Assembly (NCBI RefSeq): GCF_900188235.1
Contig: NZ_FZNT01000009.1
Span: forward strand, 1-64,000
Source: Lutibacter agarilyticus
GTDB lineage: Bacteria; Bacteroidota; Bacteroidia; Flavobacteriales; Flavobacteriaceae
Direction: 5' to 3'
DNA: 64,000 nt
A program made the translations under genes and the position numbers. A model generated the notes under the pieces. The model saw nothing but the letters and a program-made list of their open reading frames with translations, was not told the DNA's origin and searched no databases. Below are positions 44,220 to 52,362 of the stretch, in pieces. The first letter of the stretch is position 1. Every line of letters begins with the position of its first letter.

Positions 44220-44783
44220 ATGGATAAAAATAGATGTGCTTGGTGTGGAAATGATCCGCTATATATAGAATACCACGATACAGAATGGGGTGTGCCAGTT
44301 TATGATGATGCAAAACTATTTGAGTTTCTAATATTAGAGACATTTCAAGCTGGTTTAAGTTGGATTACAGTGTTAAAAAAGCGAGAAAATTTTAGAACGG
44401 CTTTTGATAATTTCGACTATAAAAAAATAGCAAATTATAACAAAAATAAATACGAAGAGTTATTGCTAAATGCAGGGATAATTCGCAATAAATTAAAAAT
44501 AAAAGCCACCATTTCAAATGCAACAGCATTTATAAATATTCAAAAGGAATTTGGATCTTTTTCTAAATATATTTGGAGTTTTACCAATGGAAAACCAATT
44601 AAAAATAAGGCTTCAAATTTAAATGAAGTACCTGCAACAACAGAGCTTTCGGATTGTATTTCAAAAGACTTAAAAAAGCGAGGTTTTAAGTTTGTTGGTT
44701 CAACTGTAATTTATGCGCATATGCAAGCAACAGGTATGGTGAATGACCATGTTACAACCTGTTTTAGATACCACGAAGTTTAA
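44220..44783 (+). CDS. tag: DNA-3-methyladenine glycosylase I
   Basis: The 187 residues equal the length of E. coli Tag. Conserved features are RCAWCGNDPLYIEYHDTEWGVP with the zinc-binding Cys and His, FQAGLSWITVLKKRENF, and the end KKRGFKFVGSTVIYAHMQAT followed by NDHVTTC, which supplies the other zinc ligands. It excises 3-methyladenine from alkylated DNA. It is a single gene, convergent with the next one by 1 nt. Confidence 0.95.
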   Translation: MDKNRCAWCGNDPLYIEYHDTEWGVPVYDDAKLFEFLILETFQAGLSWITVLKKRENFRTAFDNFDYKKIANYNKNKYEELLLNAGIIRNKLKIKATISNATAFINIQKEFGSFSKYIWSFTNGKPIKNKASNLNEVPATTELSDCISKDLKKRGFKFVGSTVIYAHMQATGMVNDHVTTCFRYHEV

Positions 44784-44784
44784 G

Positions 44785-45795
44785 TTACAGTATTGGAATA
44801 TAAATCTCAGTTAACCACTCAGTTGGGTTGTCAGTATCTTCAGCACTTATTGTATATATTTCAAATGAAGATCCTTTTTGTACAGCTTCAAAACCACTTT
44901 CTTCTAAAGTTTTATAAATATCAGGCCAAATTGTCGGTAAGAACTTGTAATTGCCTTTAAAAATAGCTTTAAATGTTTTTTGTGGCGCTAAAAAGCCAGT
45001 TAAAATAGTTCCTTCAGTAACAATACGTTCTTTTACAGGAATACAAACTGAAAACATAACGGTGTTATTCAATAAATCTACTTGATGATTTAACTTAAAA
45101 GGTTTTCCTGAAGCTTCAATATGGTTCATTTTCATATAAGCAACAATTTCAGGAAGTATTTTGGTTGTGTGTTTTGCAGCATCTTCGGTTCTACAAGAAA
45201 CCGTTTGGTATAAATAATAACCACCACCGTAATCAACTTCATTCTTAAACTCAACACTGTGTTTATCCATTTCTTTTACCAATTGTATTTCTAATAGTTC
45301 TAAGCCTCTTTTATACATTGGCTGCATATTTTTTTCAATACCTCCTTTGATAAGCCAATAAATTTTTTCGCTAAAACTACTAATTCCTCGCATTCCCCAA
45401 ATAACTTCGGTACTATCTTTAGTTGAATTAAAATTCCAATAAACTTCAGGAGTGGTTCCAGAACCAAAATCTATTTGTTGTATAATTTCTTTATGTTTAA
45501 TTACAGCTATCGTTTTTATAGATCCAGTACCATCTTTTCCAGTCCAAGAATAGGATGCGCCAATACCTGAGGTTTTTTCAGGATATGTAGCAATAATAGT
45601 TGAGTCTAACTCGTACCACGGACCCCAATCTTCCCAATTTTTAAAGTCGTTAATATTTTTATAAACAACGCTTAAAGGCACTTTCATGGTTTTTGATTCA
45701 TGAATATCATAGTTTCCATTTAAAGTTGCTATATAAACTGAACTACCTATAATTGCTATTAAAATTAAAAAGAAAATGTATTTTAATGATTTCAT
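44785..45795 (-). CDS. SRPBCC-GyrI-like two-domain protein
   Basis: The 336-residue protein has an N-terminal membrane helix (about 5-24), an SRPBCC/polyketide-cyclase-like domain (about 30-165; SVVYKNINDFKNWEDWGPW, then SYSWTGKDGTGSIK), and a C-terminal GyrI-like effector-binding domain (about 170-335). Both folds bind small hydrophobic molecules. The ligand is unknown. This pairing is common in Bacteroidota and not usually linked to a fixed neighbour. Confidence 0.78.
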   Translation of the reverse strand: MKSLKYIFFLILIAIIGSSVYIATLNGNYDIHESKTMKVPLSVVYKNINDFKNWEDWGPWYELDSTIIATYPEKTSGIGASYSWTGKDGTGSIKTIAVIKHKEIIQQIDFGSGTTPEVYWNFNSTKDSTEVIWGMRGISSFSEKIYWLIKGGIEKNMQPMYKRGLELLEIQLVKEMDKHSVEFKNEVDYGGGYYLYQTVSCRTEDAAKHTTKILPEIVAYMKMNHIEASGKPFKLNHQVDLLNNTVMFSVCIPVKERIVTEGTILTGFLAPQKTFKAIFKGNYKFLPTIWPDIYKTLEESGFEAVQKGSSFEIYTISAEDTDNPTEWLTEIYIPIL

Positions 45796-45907
45796 TTTTT
45801 TGGTTATATGCTATTTAATACAGCTAATTTAATAAATATAATAATTAAAATAAGCTTATTGAAATAACTTCCTTAGAAAAAATGTATCTTATTCCTTTAG
45901 AAAAAAA

Positions 45908-46093
45908 TTAATGAAGTGAAAAAGTAATTAGTGCAAAAATAACTACAATTAAAAAGAAGCCAATAAGAATTAAAAAAGTGTTTTTATAATACTTTTTATG
46001 AATTTTTATATCTTTTCTGTAACTCCAAACCATTGCAATACTAAAAGCAATTACAAAAAATACTGCAAAAATTAACTGTCCTTTACTAAACAT
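45908..46093 (-). CDS. Small two-helix membrane protein
   Basis: The 61-residue protein, starting MFSKGQLIFAVFFVIAF, has two membrane helices separated by a basic loop (YRKDIKIHKKYYKN). A frame open to 46135 would add an unlikely MIFYVLLMLNIHIY extension. Short proteins of this layout are widespread in flavobacteria and unnamed. No function can be inferred. It is divergent from the MazG-like gene. Confidence 0.6.
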   Translation of the reverse strand: MFSKGQLIFAVFFVIAFSIAMVWSYRKDIKIHKKYYKNTFLILIGFFLIVVIFALITFSLH

Positions 46094-46154
46094 ATAAATG
46101 TGTATATTTAGCATCAAAAGTACATAAAATATCAACTTATAAAGATAATTCTTA

Positions 46155-46541
46155 ATGAAAAATAAATTAAAAGCAGTTCAAGAATTTCACCAAGCCTTCG
46201 GATTAGGAATTCAACATAGCCCAACAACCAATTTAAATAGCGATAAAATAAAACTACGTTTTAATTTAATGGCTGAAGAAAATGAAGAATATTTAGAAGC
46301 CGCAGAAGCAAATGATTTAGTTGAAGTAGCTGATGCTTTAGGTGATATGTTGTATATTTTATGTGGTACTATTTTAGAGCACGGAATGCAACACAAAATT
46401 GAAGCCGTTTTTAATGAAATTCAACGGAGTAATATGAGTAAATTAGGTGCAGACGGTAAGCCAATTTACCGTGAAGACGGAAAAGTAATGAAGGGACCAA
46501 ATTATTTCAAACCCAATATTCCAGAAATAATTAATAAATAA
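46155..46541 (+). CDS. MazG/PRA-PH-like nucleotide pyrophosphohydrolase
   Basis: The 128-residue all-helical protein has the signature metal-binding acids: LMAEENEEYLEAAE (E-E-x-x-E) and ADALGDMLYILCGTILEHG (E/D-x-x-D). Such enzymes hydrolyse non-canonical NTPs to NMP and pyrophosphate. The C-terminus (SKLGADGKPIYREDGKVMKG) is typical of the phage/bacterial subgroup of this superfamily. The substrate is not predictable from sequence. Confidence 0.85.
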   Translation: MKNKLKAVQEFHQAFGLGIQHSPTTNLNSDKIKLRFNLMAEENEEYLEAAEANDLVEVADALGDMLYILCGTILEHGMQHKIEAVFNEIQRSNMSKLGADGKPIYREDGKVMKGPNYFKPNIPEIINK

Positions 46542-46638
46542 TCATGATGTTGTTTGTGTTAAAAATTAGATAAAAAGTCGTTATTTTGTGTATTAATGTC
46601 TTAAAATTGCAAAACAATCAATTAATCAATCTAAAATT

Positions 46639-48735
46639 ATGGAAATTTCATTTAAAAAATTAATGCGAATAGCTTCAGTAGCATTTATAGCTACGTTAGC
46701 TTCTTGTGGTAGTAATGCTAAAGTTGAAGAGGAACAAATACCGGGAATTATTGTTGAAAATATGGACACTTCAGTACGTCCTAATGATGATTTCTTTAGA
46801 TACGTAAACGGAACTTGGTTTGATAAAACGGAGATTCCAGCAGATAGAACTTCTTGGGGAGGTTTTAATGAGCTTCGTAAAAACACAGATGAAGATGTAC
46901 TTCAAATATTAAATGAAGCAATTATTCAAGACAATTTTCCGAAGTTAAAAGATGCCCAAGGAAACTTAACATTAGAATCTGACCAAAAAAAAGCGGTAAA
47001 TTTTTATGAGTCTATAATGGATACTGTTGCAAGAGATGCGCAAGGTATTGAGCCAATAAAGCCATTTTTAGCAAAGATTGATGCGGTACAAAACTTAGTA
47101 GATTTAGAAACCTTATTAATTGAAATGGCGCCTTATGGTGGTGCTGGTTTTTTCGATTTTTCTGTTTTTAACGATTTAAAAGATAGTAAAATGAATGCGG
47201 GTTATATTTCAGCCGCAGGTCTAGGTTTATCTCGCGATTATTATGTAGATCAAGATGAAAATACCAAAGGAAAGCGTGTAAAGTATATTGAACACATTGC
47301 AAGAATGTTACAGTTTTTTGGAGATACAGCTGAAGAAGCTGCGATAAATGCTGATAAAATATTTAAATACGAATACAATTTAGCAGAACCGCGTTTAACA
47401 AAGGAAGAGTCTAGAGATACAAGAAAATTGTACAATCCTAAAACAATGGATGAATTAACAGCTCTTGTACCTTCAATTCACTGGGATGCTTATTTTAAAG
47501 GATTAGGAATTGATAATTTAGAAAGAGTTATTGTGATGCAGCCAAAATATATGGAAGCCGTAAACACTATTTTAACTTCAAATTCAATTGAAGATGTGAA
47601 GTTGTATTTACGTTGGACTGCTATTGATAGAGCAGCAGGTAAATTAAATAGAGAAATTGAAAATGCCAATTGGGATTTTTATAGCAAAGAATTACGTGGT
47701 GCTAAACAACAATTACCAAGAGATGAAAGAGCATTAGCATCTTTAAATGGAAATATTGGTGAAGCTTTAGGAAAATTATATGTTGATGCTAAATTCCCAC
47801 CAGAAGCAAAAGCAAAAGCAGAGGAAATGATTGCAAATGTAATGCTAGGTTTCGAAAAAAGAATCAATGCTTTGGAATGGATGAGTCCAGAAACAAAACT
47901 AAAAGCAATTGAGAAATTGAACAAAATGACGGTTAAAATTGCATATCCTGATACTTGGAAAGATTATTCAACTTTAGATGTAAAAGGAACAAAAGATGGC
48001 GGTTCATATTTTCAAAATTCAATAAATATTTCAAAATGGAATTTTAATAAAGATATTGAGAAGTTAGGTAAGGAAGTTGACAGATCTGAATGGGGAATGG
48101 CACCACAAATTGTGAATGCTTATTTTAATCCTGTAAATAATGAAATTGTGTTTCCAGCAGCTATTTTACAACCACCTTTTTATAATTATACGGCTGATGA
48201 GGCTGTAAATTATGGTGGAATTGGAGCCGTAATTGGACACGAAATTTCTCACTGTTTTGACGATCAGGGTGCGCGATTTGATGCCGATGGAAATTTATCA
48301 AACTGGTGGACAGAAGAAGATGCAGCACAATTTGCAGTGTTAGGAAAAAAATTAGTAGATCAATACAGTAATGTAGTTGCTATTGGCGATGTAAATTTAA
48401 ATGGTGAATTTACATTAGGTGAAAATATTGGAGATTTAGGAGGTATAAATGCAGCGTATGACGGGTTGCAAATTTTTTATGAAAAAAATGGAAGACCTGC
48501 TGATATTGACGGATTTACTGCTGAACAACGTTTTTATATGTCTTGGGGAACTATTTGGAGAACTAAAACTAGAGACGAAGCCTTAAAAAATCAAATAAAA
48601 ACAGATCCACACGCTCCTGGATTTTACAGAGCTTTTATGCCACTTCAAAATGTAGATGCATTTTATACTGCGTTTAATATTGTTGAAGGTGATGAAATGT
48701 ATTTAAAACCTGAAGACAGAGTAAAGATTTGGTAA
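46639..48735 (+). CDS. M13 family metallopeptidase (neprilysin/PepO-like), lipoprotein
   Basis: The 698-residue protein has a lipoprotein signal (FIATLASC near residue 28). The M13 catalytic domain shows NAYFNPVNNEIVFPAAILQPP, zinc motif VIGHEISHCFDDQGARFD (HExxH near 535) and the third ligand in GENIGDLGGINAAY. The C-terminal CxxW is replaced by KIW. It cleaves oligopeptides in the periplasm or at the cell surface. With the M3 peptidase at 52363 and the POT-like transporter at 56241 it suggests peptide feeding. Confidence 0.93.
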   Translation: MEISFKKLMRIASVAFIATLASCGSNAKVEEEQIPGIIVENMDTSVRPNDDFFRYVNGTWFDKTEIPADRTSWGGFNELRKNTDEDVLQILNEAIIQDNFPKLKDAQGNLTLESDQKKAVNFYESIMDTVARDAQGIEPIKPFLAKIDAVQNLVDLETLLIEMAPYGGAGFFDFSVFNDLKDSKMNAGYISAAGLGLSRDYYVDQDENTKGKRVKYIEHIARMLQFFGDTAEEAAINADKIFKYEYNLAEPRLTKEESRDTRKLYNPKTMDELTALVPSIHWDAYFKGLGIDNLERVIVMQPKYMEAVNTILTSNSIEDVKLYLRWTAIDRAAGKLNREIENANWDFYSKELRGAKQQLPRDERALASLNGNIGEALGKLYVDAKFPPEAKAKAEEMIANVMLGFEKRINALEWMSPETKLKAIEKLNKMTVKIAYPDTWKDYSTLDVKGTKDGGSYFQNSINISKWNFNKDIEKLGKEVDRSEWGMAPQIVNAYFNPVNNEIVFPAAILQPPFYNYTADEAVNYGGIGAVIGHEISHCFDDQGARFDADGNLSNWWTEEDAAQFAVLGKKLVDQYSNVVAIGDVNLNGEFTLGENIGDLGGINAAYDGLQIFYEKNGRPADIDGFTAEQRFYMSWGTIWRTKTRDEALKNQIKTDPHAPGFYRAFMPLQNVDAFYTAFNIVEGDEMYLKPEDRVKIW

Positions 48736-48758
48736 TCTTATAATAGATCAATTTATAA

Positions 48759-48790
48759 AAAAAAAGGAGCTTTTAAAAGCTCCTTTTTTT
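48759..48790. terminator. Bidirectional terminator after M13 peptidase gene
   Basis: A perfect palindrome, aaaaaggagctttt joined to its complement with the centre between 48774 and 48775, is followed by a T run. It closes the M13 gene. Confidence 0.85.
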
Positions 48791-48887
48791 ATGTCTTTTT
48801 TTAAGTTGTGCATAACATAAGTATTAGAGCTTGTAGTTTCATTCAAATTATATTTTATTAATATTGTGTTATCAAAAGGTATAATAA

Positions 48888-49049
48888 ATGAATAAGAAGT
48901 ATAAATGCGGAGATTGTAGTTGGCAGGGCAAAGAAGACGAGCTAGAATACGATGTAACTGAGACTTGTTTTGGGAGCGATAACATAGAAATATGCCCTAA
49001 ATGTGGAGGTTATTATATTAAAGTTACTTTTGAGTCTGAAAACAACTAG
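48888..49049 (+). CDS. 53-residue zinc-ribbon protein
   Basis: This very short gene encodes a protein starting MNKKYKCGDCSWQG and containing CPKCGG near residue 40. The two CxxC pairs (Cys7/Cys10 and Cys38/Cys41) form a rubredoxin-like zinc ribbon, with acidic residues between. It probably binds one zinc or iron and contacts nucleic acid or protein. ATG and TAG are in frame across 54 codons. It lies between two convergent-type terminator-bounded genes and has no evident partner. Confidence 0.65.
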   Translation: MNKKYKCGDCSWQGKEDELEYDVTETCFGSDNIEICPKCGGYYIKVTFESENN

Positions 49050-49079
49050 TTAAAACCTTTTTTTAACTAAAAACTACAA

Positions 49080-49553
49080 TTAATTCATTAAAATAATTGG
49101 TAATGTAAATTCAGTAGTAACAGGCACATTTCGTTTAATAGCTGGTTGTAATGCCGGTAAATTTTGAATGCTAATTTTTACAAGGCTATCAAATTCAGGA
49201 ATTAATTGCTCAGTTTTTTTCGAAATAAGAATTTTAGAAAGACTTGTTTTTCCTAAGTTATCAATCTTTAATTTAATTAAAACCGTATCGTTTATGGCTT
49301 CCGAAGTATTTAACGAATAAGCTTTTAAGCTAGCATAAATATGTTTTGACATTTCTACTTGAAAACAAATTTGTTGTTTATCTCGAGACGGAATAGCAGA
49401 ACAATCTGGAAATAATGGAAATGCATCAACAGAATTAAAATCTACAATAGTATCTACTTTCTGAATTGGTTTACTTTTGGATTTATTTTCAAAAAAAGAG
49501 CATGAAACCGCAAGGAAACTGCAAAATAGAATGATAATAAATTGTTTTAACAT
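49080..49553 (-). CDS. Lipoprotein with TonB-C-like domain
   Basis: The 157-residue protein has a lipoprotein signal (LFCSFLAVSC near 18). The mature part matches flavobacterial proteins with a TonB C-terminal-like fold: DAFPLFPDCSAIPSRDKQQ, ICFQVEMSKHIYASLKAY, KLKIDNLGKTSLSKI, and ending VPVTTEFTLPI. It lacks the proline-rich arm and N-terminal anchor of a true energy transducer. A role in the cell envelope is all that can be said. Confidence 0.75.
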   Translation of the reverse strand: MLKQFIIILFCSFLAVSCSFFENKSKSKPIQKVDTIVDFNSVDAFPLFPDCSAIPSRDKQQICFQVEMSKHIYASLKAYSLNTSEAINDTVLIKLKIDNLGKTSLSKILISKKTEQLIPEFDSLVKISIQNLPALQPAIKRNVPVTTEFTLPIILMN

Positions 49554-49726
49554 GAGTTCTTATTTCAAAAAGTGAAAATACAACTTTTTATGTAAGAAAC
49601 AATTTCAAATAAAAAAATCCGAAGATTTAGATTGTTTGAAAAAATCCTAATAAATCATTTATTAATTTTGGTTTGAAAATTTTATAGATTGTTTTTGAAA
49701 ACGCAATTGAAAGATTAAATTCGCGT

Positions 49727-50227
49727 ATGGATATATTTTTGCTAATTAGTGGATTTTTACTTGCCTTATTAGGTATTGTAGGTGCTTTTTTACCTGTATT
49801 ACCAGGGCCAATAACAAGTTGGGTAGGTTTATTGTTATTGTATTTAACCAGTGCAGTTCCTATGAATTCAACTTTTTTAATAATAACCCTAATTGTTGCA
49901 ATTATAATTTGGTTGTTAGATTATTTAATTCCCGCTATGGGCACTAAAAGATTTGGAGGTACAAAATATGGTGTAAATGGTTCAATTATAGGTTTAATAC
50001 TTGGAATGCTATTTTTCCCGCCCTTAGGAATTATCATCGGACCCTTTTTAGGTGCTTTTATTGGAGAATTAATAAAGAATCCTAAAGATGTTAAAAGAGC
50101 ACTAAAAGCTGCAATTGGTTCATTTATAGGTTTTTTAACGTCAACTTTTTTGAAATTTATGGCTGCTTTTGTGTATGCCTGTTTTTACGTTTTCATCTTT
50201 TTTGAGAATATAGAAGCCTTCTTTTAA
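49727..50227 (+). CDS. DUF456 family membrane protein
   Basis: The 166-residue, glycine-rich protein has four hydrophobic segments. The DUF456 signature is clear: LLALLGIVGAFLPVLPGPI, then YLIPAMGTKRFGGTKYGVNG, then FFPPLGIIIGPFLGAFIGEL. Function is unknown. The start codon lies almost at the predicted transcript start (-7-like TAAATTCG at 49716-49723), so the mRNA may be leaderless or nearly so. Confidence 0.88.
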   Translation: MDIFLLISGFLLALLGIVGAFLPVLPGPITSWVGLLLLYLTSAVPMNSTFLIITLIVAIIIWLLDYLIPAMGTKRFGGTKYGVNGSIIGLILGMLFFPPLGIIIGPFLGAFIGELIKNPKDVKRALKAAIGSFIGFLTSTFLKFMAAFVYACFYVFIFFENIEAFF

Positions 50228-50255
50228 AGTGAAATTACAAAACATTATAAAATAA

Positions 50256-50285
50256 AAAAAGCGTCCCGGTTTTTCGGGAAGCTTT
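50256..50285 (+). terminator. Terminator-like hairpin after DUF456 gene
   Basis: aaagc-gt-cccg-loop-cggg-aa-gcttt forms a stem with one internal loop. It follows the stop codon by about 30 nt. A second hairpin with ttgacg/cgtcaa arms lies at about 50306-50325. Confidence 0.6.
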
Positions 50286-50436
50286 CCATTGGTTTAAAAA
50301 ACCTATTGACGTTTTTACACGTCAAACAACACAACTAAACTGCTTAAAAAGCAGTAAGCAAATATAAGAAATTTTAGTTGATTACAAATTCTAAACACTT
50401 TTTCTTTCTAAATTATTTATTTAATTTAAATGAATG

Positions 50437-50444
50437 TATCTTTG
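50437..50444 (+). promoter_or_regulatory. -7 element of the lysS promoter
   Basis: TATCTTTG is a perfect TAnnTTTG match about 38 nt before the lysS start codon. The upstream -33 region is only a partial TTTG match. No Crp/Fnr-type box lies 33 bp upstream, in contrast to the left half of the window. Confidence 0.55.
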
Positions 50445-50482
50445 CAAACTGTTTATAAAAAGTAAATTTTAAAAATAAAAGC

Positions 50483-52183
50483 ATGCAATTATCAGCACTT
50501 GAAATAGTTAGGAGAGAATCACTAGCAAAACTTCGTGAATTAGGAATCAATCCGTACCCAGCAGAAGAGTTTAAAACAACAGCAACTATTGGAGAAATAG
50601 TTTCAAAGTTCGACGAATTTGAAGGTAAACAGGTGGTTTTAGCTGGAAGAATGATGAGTAGAAGAATTATGGGGAAAGCTTCTTTTGCTGAATTGAAGGA
50701 TGCAAGTGGAAGAATGCAAATTTACGTCAATCGTGATGAAATTTCTTCCGAAGAAGATCCTACAATGTACAATACTGTATTCAAAAAATTATTGGATATG
50801 GGTGATATTATTGGAATTAGAGGTGAAGTTTTTAAAACAAAAGTTGGAGAAGTTTCAGTTAACGTAAAAGAGTTAACGGTACTTTCAAAAAGTTTGCGTC
50901 CGTTGCCTGTTGTTAAAACAGATGCTGACGGAAAAATACACGATGCTTTTTCTGATGCAGAGCAACGTTACCGTCAACGTTATGTTGATTTAATTGTAAA
51001 TGATCACGTAAAAGAAACGTTTATTAAGCGTACAAAAATTACCACTTCAATGCGTAATTTCTTTAATGATCGCGGCTATTTAGAAGTTGAAACTCCAATT
51101 TTACAACCAATTCCAGGAGGAGCAGCTGCGCGTCCGTTTATGACACATCACAATGCATTAGATATGCCATTGTATTTGCGTATTGCCAATGAATTGTATT
51201 TAAAAAGATTAATTGTAGGTGGTTTTGATGCTGTGTATGAGTTTGCCAAAGACTTTAGAAATGAAGGAATGGACAGAACACACAATCCTGAATTTACAGT
51301 AATGGAATTGTATGTTGCATACAAAGATTACAACTGGATGATGAACATGACGGAAGAATTGTTAGAAAAAATAGCAATAGATTCTAACGGAACTACAGAA
51401 TTACAAATTGGCGACAACGAAGTGAGTTTTAAAGCTCCTTATGCACGTGTGCCAATTTTAGAAGCCATAAAAATTCACACAGGTTTTGATGTATCCGGAA
51501 TGGGTGAAGTTGAATTACGTGAAGTTTGTACTAAAGTAGGAATTGAAGTAGACGAAACGATGGGGGTTGGTAAATTAATAGACGAGTTGTTTGGTGAAAA
51601 ATGTGAGCACCATTATATACAACCAACATTTATTACCGATTATCCAAAAGAAATGAGTCCGTTAACAAAAGAGCACAGAACAAATCCTGCGTTAACAGAA
51701 CGTTTTGAATTAATGGTAAATGGAAAAGAATTAGCAAATGCATATTCTGAGTTAAATGACCCTATTGACCAACGTGAGCGTTTTGAAGACCAACTTTCGT
51801 TATCAGAAAAAGGAGATGATGAAGCAATGTTTATAGATCAAGACTTTATTAGAGCTTTAGAATACGGAATGCCTCCAACATCAGGAATTGGTATTGGAAT
51901 AGACCGTTTAGTGATGTTTATGACTAACAATGCATCCATACAAGAAGTATTATTCTTTCCTCAAATGAAACCAGAAAAACAAGCACCTTCAGTTGAATTA
52001 AACGATGAAGAAAAAGCAGTTTATGAGATTTTGAAAAAAGTTGAAAAAATTCTATTAAATGATTTAAAATCTCAAAGTGGTTTAAGTAACAAAAAATGGG
52101 ATAAAACCTTAAAAGGCTTAACAAAATATAACCTAGCTAAGGTACATAACACTGATGGAGGTTTGTTTGTAGAGATAGTTTAA
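50483..52183 (+). CDS. lysS: Lysyl-tRNA synthetase (class II)
   Basis: The protein is 566 residues. The OB-fold anticodon-binding domain (about 55-150; [20 protein letters not shown]) is followed by the class II catalytic core. The core has motif 1 in [15 protein letters not shown], motif 2 in [20 protein letters not shown], and motif 3 in [13 protein letters not shown]-terminal extension of about 65 residues (about 500-566; [20 protein letters not shown]) goes beyond the usual LysRS end and resembles a small helical domain seen in some Bacteroidota. It charges tRNA-Lys. Confidence 0.96.
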   Translation: MQLSALEIVRRESLAKLRELGINPYPAEEFKTTATIGEIVSKFDEFEGKQVVLAGRMMSRRIMGKASFAELKDASGRMQIYVNRDEISSEEDPTMYNTVFKKLLDMGDIIGIRGEVFKTKVGEVSVNVKELTVLSKSLRPLPVVKTDADGKIHDAFSDAEQRYRQRYVDLIVNDHVKETFIKRTKITTSMRNFFNDRGYLEVETPILQPIPGGAAARPFMTHHNALDMPLYLRIANELYLKRLIVGGFDAVYEFAKDFRNEGMDRTHNPEFTVMELYVAYKDYNWMMNMTEELLEKIAIDSNGTTELQIGDNEVSFKAPYARVPILEAIKIHTGFDVSGMGEVELREVCTKVGIEVDETMGVGKLIDELFGEKCEHHYIQPTFITDYPKEMSPLTKEHRTNPALTERFELMVNGKELANAYSELNDPIDQRERFEDQLSLSEKGDDEAMFIDQDFIRALEYGMPPTSGIGIGIDRLVMFMTNNASIQEVLFFPQMKPEKQAPSVELNDEEKAVYEILKKVEKILLNDLKSQSGLSNKKWDKTLKGLTKYNLAKVHNTDGGLFVEIV

Positions 52184-52193
52184 ATTAAACGTC

Positions 52194-52214
52194 ATGCTGA
52201 ACTTGTTTCAGCAT
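52194..52214. repeat. Short REP-like hairpin
   Basis: atgctgaa and ttcagcat (52194-52201 with 52207-52214) form an 8-bp hairpin with a 5-nt loop. The phrase gtcatgctgaacttgtttc is of a type found dispersed between genes in Bacteroidota genomes. It lies between the lysS stop and its terminator. Confidence 0.5.
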
Positions 52215-52226
52215 CTCATCATATTT

Positions 52227-52259
52227 AAAAGGAATTACTTAATTGTAGTTCCTTTTTTT
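52227..52259 (+). terminator. Rho-independent terminator after lysS
   Basis: The 12-bp stem (52227-52238 with 52245-52256, one G-U pair) is followed by seven T. The sequence aaaaggaattacttaattgt is repeated almost exactly in the terminator at 57643. Confidence 0.85.
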
Positions 52260-52362
52260 GTATAAAATACTGCTTTTTTAAAATCATTCTAAACTACACA
52301 GCTCTATATTTAATACGTCTTAATTTGTTAATTTTGAAGTCAAATAATTCAAGATTATATTT

